Under the pieces are notes generated by a model. That model made no database searches. It was not told the origin of the DNA and worked only from the letters and a program-made list of their open reading frames with translations. Below, piece after piece: positions 34,378 through 44,147 of a stretch of DNA of 64,000 nucleotides; the stretch's first letter is position 1, and each line of letters begins with the position of its first letter. The DNA comes from Dongia_B sp964406155 (GTDB taxonomy: Bacteria; Pseudomonadota; Alphaproteobacteria; Dongiales; Dongiaceae). The DNA lies in contig CAYOQR010000026.1 in assembly GCA_964406155.1 (NCBI GenBank), forward strand, positions 1 through 64,000. The letters run 5' to 3'. Position numbers and translations under genes: made by a program.

Positions 34378-35157
34378 ATGAATCATATCGAACGGGCCCT
34401 AACCAAAGCGCGCGAGTTGCGCGCCATCCGCGGCACGGAACCGACACCGGATCAACCGTCGATGACGGTAGAGGGTATCTCCCCCGAATATACCCAGATC
34501 GCCATCGTGCCCAATACGAGCCAGGATTCGGCGCATTCGAAGATGCTCGCCAATCGCCCCTGGCATCCCGTTTCGGACGCCTATCGTCTGCTGCGCATCC
34601 AGATCCTGCAGCGCCTCCAGCGAGCCGGGAAGAGCACATTGGCGGTCACATCTGCTCGGGAGGGAGATGGCAAGACCCTGACGGCGGTCAATCTCGCCCT
34701 CTCGATCGCGATGGATGTGAACCAGACGGTGCTTCTGGTTGATCTCAATTTCCGGGCCCCCAGTGTCCACGCCGAATTCGGATTTGAGCCGAAAGCCGGC
34801 ATCAATGATTACCTTGCCGGCAAGGCTCCCCTGACGGATTGTCTAGTCAATCCGAGCATTCCGCGGCTTTTGCTTCTGCCTGCGCGCGGTCGCCCGACGA
34901 ATTCCACCGAATTGCTGACATCGCCGCGGATGTCGGCCCTGGCCCGCGATCTGAAACTCCGGCACCGCGACCGGCTGGTGATCTACGACATGCCGCCGCT
35001 TCTGACATCGGGCGATACGCTTGGCTTTCTGCCCAATGTCGATGCTTCTCTTTTCGTTATCCGGGACCGCAGGACGACACGGCCGGATATCGAACGATCG
35101 GCGGAACTTCTATCCGACCACCACGTGGTCGGCACCATGATCAATGCAGCCGTCTGA
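34378..35157 (+). CDS. CpsD/CapB-like ATPase (putative BY-kinase partner)
   Basis: This 259-residue cytoplasmic P-loop ATPase is of the bacterial tyrosine kinase/MinD group. It has Walker A SAREGDGKTLTAVNLA, a Walker A'-like segment VLLVDLNFRAPS (Asn in place of the usual second Asp) and Walker B LVIYDMPPLL. The C-terminus ends NAAV with no tyrosine cluster, so classic autophosphorylation control is unlikely. It would pair with the Wzz-type protein before it. GGGAG about 8 bases before the ATG at 34378 supports this start. Confidence 0.87.
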   Translation: MNHIERALTKARELRAIRGTEPTPDQPSMTVEGISPEYTQIAIVPNTSQDSAHSKMLANRPWHPVSDAYRLLRIQILQRLQRAGKSTLAVTSAREGDGKTLTAVNLALSIAMDVNQTVLLVDLNFRAPSVHAEFGFEPKAGINDYLAGKAPLTDCLVNPSIPRLLLLPARGRPTNSTELLTSPRMSALARDLKLRHRDRLVIYDMPPLLTSGDTLGFLPNVDASLFVIRDRRTTRPDIERSAELLSDHHVVGTMINAAV

Positions 35158-35190
35158 ACAAGCGAAGGCGCAGAAAGGCGCGCGATAGGC

Positions 35191-36396
35191 ATGTATGAAG
35201 AGCATTATGGGTTGAAGGAGAAGCCCTTCACGCTTCTGCCGGATCCCAGCTTCCTCTATCTGAGCCGCAAGCATGCGATGGCTTTGAGCATGCTGGAATA
35301 CAGCCTCGCCGGCCAGGCTGGCTTTACCGCCATAACCGGCGATATCGGCTCCGGCAAGACCACCCTGGTCCGCAGCTTCATGCACCGGGCGCGGGATACC
35401 GTCCGTATCGGCTTGATCTCCAACACACATCGATCCTTCGACGACATCCTGTCCTGGGTCCTCGCCGCCTTCGATATCCGTTCAGCCTCCGCCAGCAAGC
35501 CGGAGCAGTATCAGCTTCTCGTCGAACTCCTGGTCAATGAATATGCCATGGGCCGCCGCTGCCTGCTGATTTTCGACGAAGCGCAGAATCTCAGCATCGA
35601 TGCACTGGAAGAACTTCGACTTCTCTCCAACGTCAATACGGATCGGGATTTTCTGCTGCAGATGGTCCTCGTCGGGCAACCGGAACTGCTGGATAAGCTC
35701 AAACGCCCGGACCTGCAGCAATTCGCACAGCGTATCAGCGTCAGCTTTCATCTGACGCCGCTCTCCTATAACGAGACGCGCGACTACATCTATCACCGTC
35801 TCAAGGTCGCTGGACGATCTCGTCCACTTTTTGATGACCTCGCGATCGGCCTGATTCAGCATTTCAGCAGCGGCATACCGCGCCTGATCAACACGCTTTG
35901 CGATCTTTCTCTTCTCTACGGCTTCGCCGACGGGCTCGATGCCGTTCTGCCGGACACCGTCTTCAAGGTTCTGGCTGATCGCTCTGGAGGTATCTCGGAC
36001 TTTGGCAATGCCGTCGATTTTGATCAGGAAGCTCTCCTGAACCAGATCCGCCAGGAATACCAGATCCTGGAGCCCAGAGCCGCTCGCGAGGAAGTAAGAG
36101 CATATGAAAGCGTGAACGGCACCCAAGCCGCTCCGCTGCATCACATCCAGCCTGGCACGCCGCGCCCTGAAGTCGTCCGGCTGATTCCGGCATCTGATAT
36201 CGTGCAACCTTTTGACGATGAAGCGCACAGCTACAGCTTCAAATCCATCACCGATCTGCAAAGTGTCCGACTGGCGCGTCGCCGGTCTCACGAGCCCTCG
36301 CCTGCGAAAGAGCCGGAACCGGTCGAATCGTTTCCGATGATGGAGGAAGAGCCGCGCTCGGACACTTGGTGGAAACGTTTGATCTTCGGACGATAA
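35191..36396 (+). CDS. ExeA/GspA-like AAA ATPase of the polysaccharide locus
   Basis: This 401-residue protein starts MYEEHYGLKEKPFTLLPDPS, the hallmark of the ExeA family. It has Walker A GDIGSGKTTL, Walker B LLIFDEAQNL and sensor-like LVGQPELLDKL in the first 270 residues. The last 130 residues are polar and probably disordered. ExeA proteins help secretin assembly, and homologues are constant members of exosortase-A-type polysaccharide loci. Here it lies between the CpsD-like ATPase and the sugar-nucleotide genes, so a role in assembly of the exporter is likely. Confidence 0.88.
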   Translation: MYEEHYGLKEKPFTLLPDPSFLYLSRKHAMALSMLEYSLAGQAGFTAITGDIGSGKTTLVRSFMHRARDTVRIGLISNTHRSFDDILSWVLAAFDIRSASASKPEQYQLLVELLVNEYAMGRRCLLIFDEAQNLSIDALEELRLLSNVNTDRDFLLQMVLVGQPELLDKLKRPDLQQFAQRISVSFHLTPLSYNETRDYIYHRLKVAGRSRPLFDDLAIGLIQHFSSGIPRLINTLCDLSLLYGFADGLDAVLPDTVFKVLADRSGGISDFGNAVDFDQEALLNQIRQEYQILEPRAAREEVRAYESVNGTQAAPLHHIQPGTPRPEVVRLIPASDIVQPFDDEAHSYSFKSITDLQSVRLARRRSHEPSPAKEPEPVESFPMMEEEPRSDTWWKRLIFGR

Positions 36397-36407
36397 TAGG
36401 AGAAACC

Positions 36408-37670
36408 ATGACCGCCTTGAAGATGACAACCGATGCGCACATTGACACCGCACGCGATGCGCACATCGACGCCGCGCGGCGCAAAGTCTGTGTCATCGGC
36501 CTCGGCTATATCGGTCTGCCGACAGCCTCGTTGCTGGGCACCAAGGGATATGATGTTCTCGGCATCGACATTTCTCCTTCGGTCGTCGAAACGATCAATT
36601 CCGGAAAAGTCCATATCGTCGAGCCGGACCTTGACGTTCTCGTCCGGTCGGCGGTGCAGTCAGGCCGTCTGAAAGCCAGCACCCAGATCGCGGAAGCCGA
36701 TATCTTCATCATCGCCGTTCCGACACCGTTCAAGGACAATTATCAACCTGATCTGTCCTTCATCGAGCGCGCGACGGAGGAGCTGGCGAAGCATATTCGC
36801 CCCGGCAATCTCGTCATCCTGGAATCGACCAGCCCCGTGGGTACCACCGCGGATGTGGTTGCCGAAGGATTGAAGGCGAGCGGTCTGGAAGTCGGCAAGG
36901 ATATTTATGTCGCCCATTGCCCCGAGCGCGTGCTTCCGGGACGGATTTTGACCGAGCTCGTCGAGAACGATCGCATCGTCGGCGGCATTAACGATGCGTC
37001 GACGGAAGTCGCTGCCGATTTCTACCAGGAATTCGTCCGTGGCGAGGTACTGCGGACCAGTGCCGGCACAGCGGAAATGGCGAAGCTGGTTGAGAACTCC
37101 TTCCGCGACGTCAATATCGCCTTCGCCAACGAACTTTCCATGATCTGCGACCGCATCGGCGTCAATGTCTGGGAAGTTATCGCCCTCGCGAATAAACATC
37201 CCCGTGTCAATATTCTGCGTCCGGGTCCGGGCGTCGGCGGGCATTGCATCGCTGTCGATCCCTGGTTCATTGTCGCCAAGACGCCGAATGAGGCGCGTCT
37301 TATCCGAACTGCCCGGGAAGTCAACGACAACAAGCCGGATTGGGTCGTCTCCCGCGTCACTGCGGCGGCCGCCAGATTCAAGAAACCGGTCATCGCCTGC
37401 CTGGGGCTCGCCTTCAAGGCGGATGTCGATGATTTCCGGATGTCTCCCGCACTCGAGATCACTCGTCGGCTGCGGGATGCCGGCATCGCCGATCTTCTGG
37501 TCTGCGAGCCGAACATACGCCGTCATCCGGAATTTGATCTCGTTTCCCTGGAGGAAGCAACCGAACGGGCGGATATTGTCGTCGTTCTGGTCGATCACCG
37601 TCCCTTCCGCAAGTTGCGGTCAATGGATCTCAAGGAAAAGATCGTCATCGACACGCGAGGTATGCTGTGA
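36408..37670 (+). CDS. wecC: UDP-N-acetyl-D-mannosaminuronate dehydrogenase
   Basis: This enzyme oxidises UDP-ManNAc to UDP-ManNAcA with two NAD+. The 420-residue protein has the NAD site VCVIGLGYIGLPTASLLG at about 25-42, the central helix region (ELVEN... and AEMAKLVENSFRDVNIAFAN) and the catalytic cysteine at about 280 in GPGVGGHCIAVDP. The first 24 residues contain a duplicated eight-residue unit (DAHIDTAR, DAHIDAAR). AGGAG lies 7 bases before the ATG. It overlaps the wecB start by four bases, and the two enzymes act in sequence. Other UDP-sugar dehydrogenases are close relatives; the wecB partner decides the assignment. Confidence 0.9.
   Translation: MTALKMTTDAHIDTARDAHIDAARRKVCVIGLGYIGLPTASLLGTKGYDVLGIDISPSVVETINSGKVHIVEPDLDVLVRSAVQSGRLKASTQIAEADIFIIAVPTPFKDNYQPDLSFIERATEELAKHIRPGNLVILESTSPVGTTADVVAEGLKASGLEVGKDIYVAHCPERVLPGRILTELVENDRIVGGINDASTEVAADFYQEFVRGEVLRTSAGTAEMAKLVENSFRDVNIAFANELSMICDRIGVNVWEVIALANKHPRVNILRPGPGVGGHCIAVDPWFIVAKTPNEARLIRTAREVNDNKPDWVVSRVTAAAARFKKPVIACLGLAFKADVDDFRMSPALEITRRLRDAGIADLLVCEPNIRRHPEFDLVSLEEATERADIVVVLVDHRPFRKLRSMDLKEKIVIDTRGML
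36432..36479 (+). repeat. 24-base tandem duplication at the wecC start
   Basis: Two adjacent 24-base units (36432-36455 and 36456-36479) match at 20 of 24 positions and encode DAHIDTAR and DAHIDAAR. They lie in the N-terminal extension before the NAD-binding fold. Confidence 0.85.
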
Positions 37671-38839
37671 CCAGAAAACAGCGTGTTCTTGTCGTCTTCG
37701 GGACGCGCCCCGAAGCCATCAAGATGGCGCCGGTCGTGCTCGCCCTGGGGCGAAGTCCGGATATCGATTGCAAGGTTTGCGTCACTGGGCAACACCGGCA
37801 ACTTCTCGACCGCGCCTTGCAGGATTTCGCCATCACGCCGGATCATGACCTGGATGTCATGCGGGAGAAACAGGATCTCTTCGATATCACGATTTCGGTC
37901 CTCGACCGGATACGTGATGTCCTGCGGCAGGAGAAACCGGATGTCGTCCTCGTGCATGGCGACACCACCACGGCCATGTCCGCTTCTCTCGCGGCATTCT
38001 ACCAGCAGATCCCCGTTGGTCATGTCGAGGCGGGGCTTCGGACCGGCGACCTTCTGTCGCCTTTCCCCGAGGAGGCCAACCGACAGATTGTCGGCCGCGT
38101 CGCGCAGTATCATTTCGCTCCGACGAAGAAGGCACGGGAGAATCTGATCGCAGAAGGCGTTTCCACGGACCGCATCTGGGTCACCGGGAATACCGTTATC
38201 GACGCCCTCCTGATTGCGAAGCGGAAAGTCGATTCCGTCGAAAGCCAGCATTGGCAATCGCTCTTCGGCGACCATCTGCATCGTCGCCTCGCCAATCGCG
38301 AGCGGCGGCATATCCTGATCACAGGTCATCGTCGTGAGAGCTTCGGCCAAGGTTTCGAGAATATCTGTTCGGCAATTCACGACCTGGCAATCCGCAATCC
38401 GGATTTTCAGTTCACCTATCCCGTGCATCTCAACCCCAATGTCCAGGAGCCGGTCAAACGGATCCTCGGCGGTCTTGAGAATGTGGCCTTGATCAAGCCG
38501 GTCGAATACCTGCCTTTTGTCTGGCTGATGAGCCACGCTGACATCGTCCTGACCGATTCCGGTGGTATTCAGGAGGAAGCCCCTGCTCTCGGCAAAAAGG
38601 TGCTGGTGATGCGTGATGTCACCGAGCGTCCGGAGGCCGTCGAAGCAGGAACAGCGACATTGGTCGGAACAGATCCGCAACGAATTGTCAGCGAGATCGA
38701 AACGGCACTCGGCGACACAGTGCAGAATGCGGACGCCATTCGTTCGCGCAACCCATTCGGCGATGGCCGCGCCGCAGCGCGGATTGTCGATATCCTGCGG
38801 GACAATGGTAATTCCGATCTGTCCCTGCAGGTCGCTTAG
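37667..38839 (+). CDS. wecB: UDP-N-acetylglucosamine 2-epimerase (non-hydrolysing)
   Basis: This enzyme makes UDP-ManNAc from UDP-GlcNAc for the dehydrogenase WecC. The 390-residue protein has the full family signature: VLVVFGTRPEAIKMAPVVLA at the start, VHGDTTTAMSASLAAFY, GHVEAGLRTGD, PFPEEANRQIVG, ITGHRRESFG and TDSGGIQEEAP. The start is a GTG that overlaps the wecC stop (GTGA). It lies within the central operon. Confidence 0.94.
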   Translation: MTRKQRVLVVFGTRPEAIKMAPVVLALGRSPDIDCKVCVTGQHRQLLDRALQDFAITPDHDLDVMREKQDLFDITISVLDRIRDVLRQEKPDVVLVHGDTTTAMSASLAAFYQQIPVGHVEAGLRTGDLLSPFPEEANRQIVGRVAQYHFAPTKKARENLIAEGVSTDRIWVTGNTVIDALLIAKRKVDSVESQHWQSLFGDHLHRRLANRERRHILITGHRRESFGQGFENICSAIHDLAIRNPDFQFTYPVHLNPNVQEPVKRILGGLENVALIKPVEYLPFVWLMSHADIVLTDSGGIQEEAPALGKKVLVMRDVTERPEAVEAGTATLVGTDPQRIVSEIETALGDTVQNADAIRSRNPFGDGRAAARIVDILRDNGNSDLSLQVA

Positions 38840-38878
38840 GGCAAGTCGCTTAGGTATGCGGGTAAAGAGGGAAATTTG

Positions 38879-40579
38879 GTGACAACAGCCTTGCAGCGCA
38901 TGATTCTGACGACGCGCACGGCAGCCCAGTTGAAGCCGACACAGCTTCTATGGCAGATCTATCGCCGCCTTCGCCGATCGACCGCCGTCAGTGCAGCAGC
39001 TCCCGCTTCCATCGAGGTCGCCCCGAAGTTCCATCTGCTGGCCACGATTCCCAGTCGCTCGAGCTATAGCGGCGGTGGCAAGTTTGACTTTATCGGCATA
39101 CAGCGGAGCCTCAATTTGCGGGAGATGGATTGGCGTTGCAGCGATCAGCCCAAGCTGTGGCGATACAATCTGCATTACTTCGACTACTTTCTCTCGCCCG
39201 GTTTTCCTGCCGAGAAAACCGGCTATCTCGTCAAGGACTGGATCGCAGCCAATCCTGGCGGGACGGAGATTGCCTGGGAGCCGTATCCGACCTCGCTGCG
39301 CCTGGTCAACTGGATCAAGGCCTATGCAATACCGGCGCTCAAGAATGTGCTGCCTTTGGCGGATATGCAGCAGAGCCTGTATGTTCAGGGCAGATGGCTG
39401 GCGGCCAATGTGGAATTTCATATCCAGGCCAACCATCTCTTCAAGAACGCCAAGGCACTCGCTTTTATCGGCCGCTTCTTCGAGGGGAAGGAAGCCGCCG
39501 GATGGCTTAGCCGCGCGGCCGAAATTCTGTCGGCGGAGTTGTCCGAGCAGTTCCTTCCCGATGGCGGTCATTACGAACGGTCGCCGATGTATCACGCCAT
39601 CTGCACCGAGGATCTTCTCGACCTGATCAATCTGATCAAGTCGAATCCGGGCTCCGATCTCGATCAGCTACTGCCCGAGATACAGACCACCACACATCGC
39701 GCACTCGATTACCTGTCCGACGTCACCCATCCGGATGGCGAAATTGCCCTGCTGAACGATTCCGCCCACGGCGTTGCGCCGAAGCCGCATGAGATTTTTG
39801 ATTATGCCCGCCGCCTCATCGATTACCGGCCACGAAACGGTCATGAGGAAGGCCGGGTCATTCAGCTACGAGAGACAGGCTATTTCGGCTATCGCTATGC
39901 GAACGACATGCTGCTGTGGGATTGCGGGCCCATGGGACCGCAATACCAGCCAGGACACGGGCATTGCGACGTCCTGAGCTTCGAGCTGACTTTCGGCGGG
40001 CGCCGCATCATTGTCGATAGCGGTGTCTGTGATTATGAAGACAGCGAAACCCGCCGCTATGCACGCAGCACCGAGGGGCACAACACGATCCGCGTTGACG
40101 GCCTCGATCAATCGGAAATCTGGCATGTCTTTCGTGTTGCCCGGCCGGCAAGCGTCAAATTGCTCGACGTATCTTATGGCCAGTACAGCATCACCATGAG
40201 CGGCCAGCATCACGGATATGAACGCCTGCCCGGGAAGGTGACCCATGCCCGACGGCTGCATGCCATGCCGGCCGAAGGGCGTATCGACATCATGGATAGC
40301 TTGATGGGTGGCGGGACCCACCTGATCGAGCTCTTCGTTCATCTCCATCCCGACCTCTATGCCGTACCGGAATACGGGCGATTTTCGATCCGGGTCCGCG
40401 ATACCCGGAAAGCCGTCGCAGAGATTACCTTCGACAATATCGATACCGGCGGTACAGCCCGGATCGTCAATGGTCTTTACATGCCGGAATTCGGAAAGTC
40501 GCTGTCGAACGATGTCCTGCTGATCTCCCTGCGCCGCGCCTTGCCAACTAAACTCTTCTGGACGATCAAGGGGCTCTGA
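38879..40579 (+). CDS. Heparinase II/III-like protein (putative polysaccharide lyase)
   Basis: This protein of about 566 residues has an N-terminal alpha/alpha-toroid-like part (for example YNLHYFDYF, GGHYERSPMYHAICTEDLLD) and a C-terminal heparinase II/III beta part (QPGHGHCDVLSFELTFGGRR, STEGHNTIRVDGLDQSEIW). The family cleaves uronate-containing chains by elimination; the His residues of these motifs are those conserved in it. No signal peptide is evident, so it may act inside the cell or be exported in another way. A GTG at 38879 (GAGGG 7 bases upstream) is the chosen start, with a TTG one codon before it. Similar genes are common in Wzy-type loci. Confidence 0.87.
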   Translation: MTTALQRMILTTRTAAQLKPTQLLWQIYRRLRRSTAVSAAAPASIEVAPKFHLLATIPSRSSYSGGGKFDFIGIQRSLNLREMDWRCSDQPKLWRYNLHYFDYFLSPGFPAEKTGYLVKDWIAANPGGTEIAWEPYPTSLRLVNWIKAYAIPALKNVLPLADMQQSLYVQGRWLAANVEFHIQANHLFKNAKALAFIGRFFEGKEAAGWLSRAAEILSAELSEQFLPDGGHYERSPMYHAICTEDLLDLINLIKSNPGSDLDQLLPEIQTTTHRALDYLSDVTHPDGEIALLNDSAHGVAPKPHEIFDYARRLIDYRPRNGHEEGRVIQLRETGYFGYRYANDMLLWDCGPMGPQYQPGHGHCDVLSFELTFGGRRIIVDSGVCDYEDSETRRYARSTEGHNTIRVDGLDQSEIWHVFRVARPASVKLLDVSYGQYSITMSGQHHGYERLPGKVTHARRLHAMPAEGRIDIMDSLMGGGTHLIELFVHLHPDLYAVPEYGRFSIRVRDTRKAVAEITFDNIDTGGTARIVNGLYMPEFGKSLSNDVLLISLRRALPTKLFWTIKGL

Positions 40580-41848
40580 ATGCGCATCCTTTTTCTTACC
40601 CATTACTTCCCACCGGAGGTGAACGCTCCGGCCTCGCGAACCGTTGAGCATTGCCGGCGATGGGCCGATGCCGGCGAGGACGTCACCGTGATCACCTGCG
40701 TTCCCAATCATCCCCGTGGGGTTATCTTTCCCGGCTACAAGAACCGCTTATGGCAGCGCGACCGGATCGACGGTGTTGAGGTGATCCGCGTCTGGACCCT
40801 TGCAACACCGAATGAAGGCTTTCTTCTGCGGACGCTGAACTACGTCGTTTTCATGATCATGGCGATCGCGGCTTCCCTCTTCGTTCGGCAGCCGGATGTT
40901 GTCATTTCGACTTCCCCGCAGTTCTTCGCCGGCTTGGCGGGTTATGCCGTCAGCCGCCTCCGCCGTGCCCGCTGGATCCTCGAGATACGGGATCTCTGGC
41001 CGGAATCCATCCTGGCGGTCGGCGCCATCAAATCGAAATTCATCATCCGGTCGCTGGAATGGCTGGAGCGTTTTGCCTACCGCAAGGCCGATCATCTGGT
41101 GGTCGTCACCGAATCCTTCGTCGATCACGTCGTCAAGCATGGCGGATCTCCCGAGAGAACCACGGTTATCACCAATGGCGTCGACCTCTCGACCTTTACC
41201 CATCAGCCGAAGAAGGAGAATTTCGCTCGCGAGGTCGGGCTCGAGGGGAAATTCGTTGCAGCCTATGTCGGCACACATGGAATGGCCCATGGATTGGATA
41301 CCATACTGCGGGCCGCTGACCGCCTCCGACATCGGTCCGACATCGCTTTCCTGATGGTGGGTGATGGCGCCGCCAAAGCCGAGCTCAAAGCCGAATGTCA
41401 GCGCCAGGCACTGCCCAATATTGTCATGCTCGATGAGATGCCGAAGGAGAGGATGGCAGAGATCTGGGCCCTCTCCGATGTCAGCCTGGTCCTGCTTCGC
41501 AACCTGCCGTTGTTCTCGACCGTCATCCCCTCGAAGATTTTCGAGAGTATGGCAATGGAACGACCCATCGTCCTCGGCGTTATAGGCGAGAGCGCGCGGA
41601 TCATCAGTGCCGCGCAATCCGGCATTCTGATCGAGCCGGAATCGGATCAGCAATTGTGCCATGCCCTTGAAACGCTGGCCGAGGACCCTGAGCTGGTCGC
41701 CCGGTTGGGGCGTCATGGAAGCGAGTATGTCCGCAACCATTACGACCGAAACAGGCTTGCCGCACAGTTTCTCGACATCATCCGCGCTGTTGCCACCGGA
41801 TCGCCCGCGGCGGCCGTGGGGCATCGGGCACGTGTATCGGCCGAATAA
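40580..41848 (+). CDS. Glycosyltransferase family 4 (WbuB-like)
   Basis: This 422-residue GT-B fold enzyme has an N-terminal acceptor domain starting MRILFLTHYFPPEVNAPASR and a C-terminal nucleotide-sugar domain (FVAAYVGTHGMAHGLDTILR, FLMVGDGAAKAELK). The phrases ILEIRDLWPESI and PNHPRGVIFPGYKN are those of the WbuB group, known for transfer of N-acetylfucosamine-type sugars. The acceptor and sugar here are not known. The ATG directly follows the stop of the previous gene. Confidence 0.9.
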   Translation: MRILFLTHYFPPEVNAPASRTVEHCRRWADAGEDVTVITCVPNHPRGVIFPGYKNRLWQRDRIDGVEVIRVWTLATPNEGFLLRTLNYVVFMIMAIAASLFVRQPDVVISTSPQFFAGLAGYAVSRLRRARWILEIRDLWPESILAVGAIKSKFIIRSLEWLERFAYRKADHLVVVTESFVDHVVKHGGSPERTTVITNGVDLSTFTHQPKKENFAREVGLEGKFVAAYVGTHGMAHGLDTILRAADRLRHRSDIAFLMVGDGAAKAELKAECQRQALPNIVMLDEMPKERMAEIWALSDVSLVLLRNLPLFSTVIPSKIFESMAMERPIVLGVIGESARIISAAQSGILIEPESDQQLCHALETLAEDPELVARLGRHGSEYVRNHYDRNRLAAQFLDIIRAVATGSPAAAVGHRARVSAE

Positions 41849-41868
41849 GGGGCTGAGAAGGAGATATC

Positions 41869-42870
41869 ATGGAGACGATCTTGGTGACAGGCGGTGCCGG
41901 CTATGTGGGCAGCCATACCTGCAAGGCTCTCGCCGATGCCGGCTACCTTCCGGTTACCGTCGACAATTTCGTCAGTGGCCATGACTGGGCCGTGCGCTGG
42001 GGGCCGGTCGAGCGGGGCGATATCCGGGACACGAGTTTCCTTCTCAGGACGATGCGCAAGCATGAAGTCTCCGCTGTGATTCATTTCGCGGCCCTGTCAC
42101 TCGTGGGGCAATCCTTTACCGATCCAGGCCATTACTACGACGTGAATGTCGGCGGCACCTTGTCCCTGCTGTCGGCTATGCAGGCCGCCGATATCCGTAC
42201 GCTGGTTTTCTCCAGCTCCTGCGCCGTCTACGGCATCCCGGAGAGATTGCCAATCGCCGAAACCGCCATACGCAATCCGATCAATCCCTATGGCCGCAGC
42301 AAGGCTGCAACCGAAGCACTCCTGGGAGATTTCGCCCAGGCGCATCGCTTCAATATCGCCGCCATGCGCTACTTCAACGCGGCCGGTGCGGATCTTGAAG
42401 GCGGCATCGGCGAAGCCCATACGCCGGAAACACATCTGATCCCGCTGGTCATCCAAACTGCGCTTGGGCAACGTGGCGCGATCGACATTTTCGGCACCGA
42501 TTATGACACTCCGGATGGGACCTGCCTGCGGGATTACATCCATGTCAATGATCTGGCTCGGGCTCACCTCGCCGCCCTTTCCTTCCTGCAGGCGGAAGAA
42601 GGTTTTCATGCATTCAACCTTGGGAACGGCCGCGCCCATTCCGTTCGCGAGGTGATCTCGACTGTTGAAGGCCTGACCGGCAAGCCCATCTCGAGCCGGC
42701 TTATGCCCCGGCGCCCAGGCGACCCTGCGACCCTGTTCGCGGATTCGGCCAAGGCGCGCGCGACACTGAATTGGCAGCCGGTCCAGTCGGATCTGGAGGC
42801 AATCCTCGAATCCGCCATTTTCTGGCACCAGGAGTTCTTGCCACGCCTGACACAACGCAAGGCTTCATGA
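41869..42870 (+). CDS. galE: UDP-glucose 4-epimerase
   Basis: This enzyme interconverts UDP-Glc and UDP-Gal, or possibly the N-acetyl forms. The 333-residue SDR protein has the NAD motif VTGGAGYVGSHTCKAL, the serine of SSSCAVYG and the catalytic YGRSK (Y-x3-K). The following FNAAGAD and GTDYDTPDGTCLRDYIHVND are classic for GalE. AAGGAGA precedes the ATG. It would supply a galactose-type donor to the local transferases. Confidence 0.93.
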   Translation: METILVTGGAGYVGSHTCKALADAGYLPVTVDNFVSGHDWAVRWGPVERGDIRDTSFLLRTMRKHEVSAVIHFAALSLVGQSFTDPGHYYDVNVGGTLSLLSAMQAADIRTLVFSSSCAVYGIPERLPIAETAIRNPINPYGRSKAATEALLGDFAQAHRFNIAAMRYFNAAGADLEGGIGEAHTPETHLIPLVIQTALGQRGAIDIFGTDYDTPDGTCLRDYIHVNDLARAHLAALSFLQAEEGFHAFNLGNGRAHSVREVISTVEGLTGKPISSRLMPRRPGDPATLFADSAKARATLNWQPVQSDLEAILESAIFWHQEFLPRLTQRKAS

Positions 42871-42925
42871 CGGTTTGGCCTTTGCCTGTGCTCAAGCGGC
42901 TTCCTTCGATATGTGAGACATCAGA

Positions 42926-44125
42926 ATGAAAATTCTTTTAAATCTTGTTCCTCTGAAAAGTGGCGGTGGCGTCCAGGTCGGTCTCGACTTCGTGGCACAG
43001 GCCCGCACCATCGGGCGCGACCACGAATGGGGCATCGTCGCCACCGAAGGGACACCTTTTGCCAAGCTGCAGGAAGCTGCCAATGTCAGGATCCTCCAAA
43101 CCGTCAAGACGGATCTTGTCTCCCGCGCTTGGTTCGAAATCCATGGCATGCGCCGGCTCGCGGCACAGTACAGACCGGACATCGTCTATACCCAGTTCGG
43201 GCCGACACCCTGGCTTGGCGGCACCAAGAACGTTGTCGGCTGCGCCTATTGGAACCTGTTCTACCCGGAACTCGATCATTGGGCGAAACTGGGTGTCTTC
43301 GAGCGATTGAAGAAGAACATCATCGACGCCTATCGTCGTCGCAGCCTGAAGCGGGCCGACGCACTCATCGTCGAAAGCGCCGCCATCGCCATACGGGCCC
43401 AAAAGATTCATGGCCTCCCCGTTTCGAAAATCTTCCATGTCCAGCCCAGCATCAGCTCGCTGGTCTCGCCTGAAACGGTTCATCCCGGTGTTCGTGACAG
43501 GTGCAGGGCCCTGCCCACCGGCTTCAGGGTATTGATGCTCTCCGGCTATCGGGCTCATAAGAACATCGAATTGATTCCGCGTGTAGCCCACCGGCTTCGG
43601 CAATTGAACTTGCATTCGGATATCTATTTCGTCCTGACCCTCCGTCCTGACGATCCGAAGACCCGTGAGATCCTCCAAACAGCCGCATCGTTACGGGTCC
43701 TCGACATGATCGAGAATATCGGCCCCGTTCCGGCCGAGGGCTGTGCTGAACTCTATCGCGCCTGCGATGCCGTCTTCCTGCCCTCACGCGGCGAGAGCGT
43801 CAGCAACAACGTCATGGAATCCTGGATCATGCAGCGGCCTTTGGTCGTCAGCGATCTGGAATGGGCAAGGAGTGCCTGCGGCACCGGCGCCATCTATTTC
43901 GAATTTGACAATGAGCAGGATGCGGCCGTGAAGCTTGCGGAGCTTCGCGAACGGCCGGATGTGTATCAAACCATCGTTCGCCGCGGCCAGGAAGAACTCG
44001 AGAAGTACAACACACCGATGTCGCGCTACCAGCAATACCTCGCTGTGATGGAGCAGATTCATCAGGCGGGTACACCCGGTCCGCGGGTGACGGGCAGCCC
44101 GCAGCCGTTCCAACCGGCACACTGA
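42926..44125 (+). CDS. Glycosyltransferase (GT-B, family 4/1 type)
   Basis: This 399-residue protein has an N-terminal MKILLNLVPLKSGGGVQVGL and a C-terminal domain with VLMLSGYRAHKNIELIPRVA and the donor-binding region LPSRGESVSNNVMESWIMQRP. The layout is that of GT-B retaining enzymes. The donor sugar cannot be read from sequence. It is in the same operon, 55 bases after galE. Confidence 0.87.
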   Translation: MKILLNLVPLKSGGGVQVGLDFVAQARTIGRDHEWGIVATEGTPFAKLQEAANVRILQTVKTDLVSRAWFEIHGMRRLAAQYRPDIVYTQFGPTPWLGGTKNVVGCAYWNLFYPELDHWAKLGVFERLKKNIIDAYRRRSLKRADALIVESAAIAIRAQKIHGLPVSKIFHVQPSISSLVSPETVHPGVRDRCRALPTGFRVLMLSGYRAHKNIELIPRVAHRLRQLNLHSDIYFVLTLRPDDPKTREILQTAASLRVLDMIENIGPVPAEGCAELYRACDAVFLPSRGESVSNNVMESWIMQRPLVVSDLEWARSACGTGAIYFEFDNEQDAAVKLAELRERPDVYQTIVRRGQEELEKYNTPMSRYQQYLAVMEQIHQAGTPGPRVTGSPQPFQPAH

Positions 44126-44147
44126 CTTTGGAGCATCGGATAGACGC

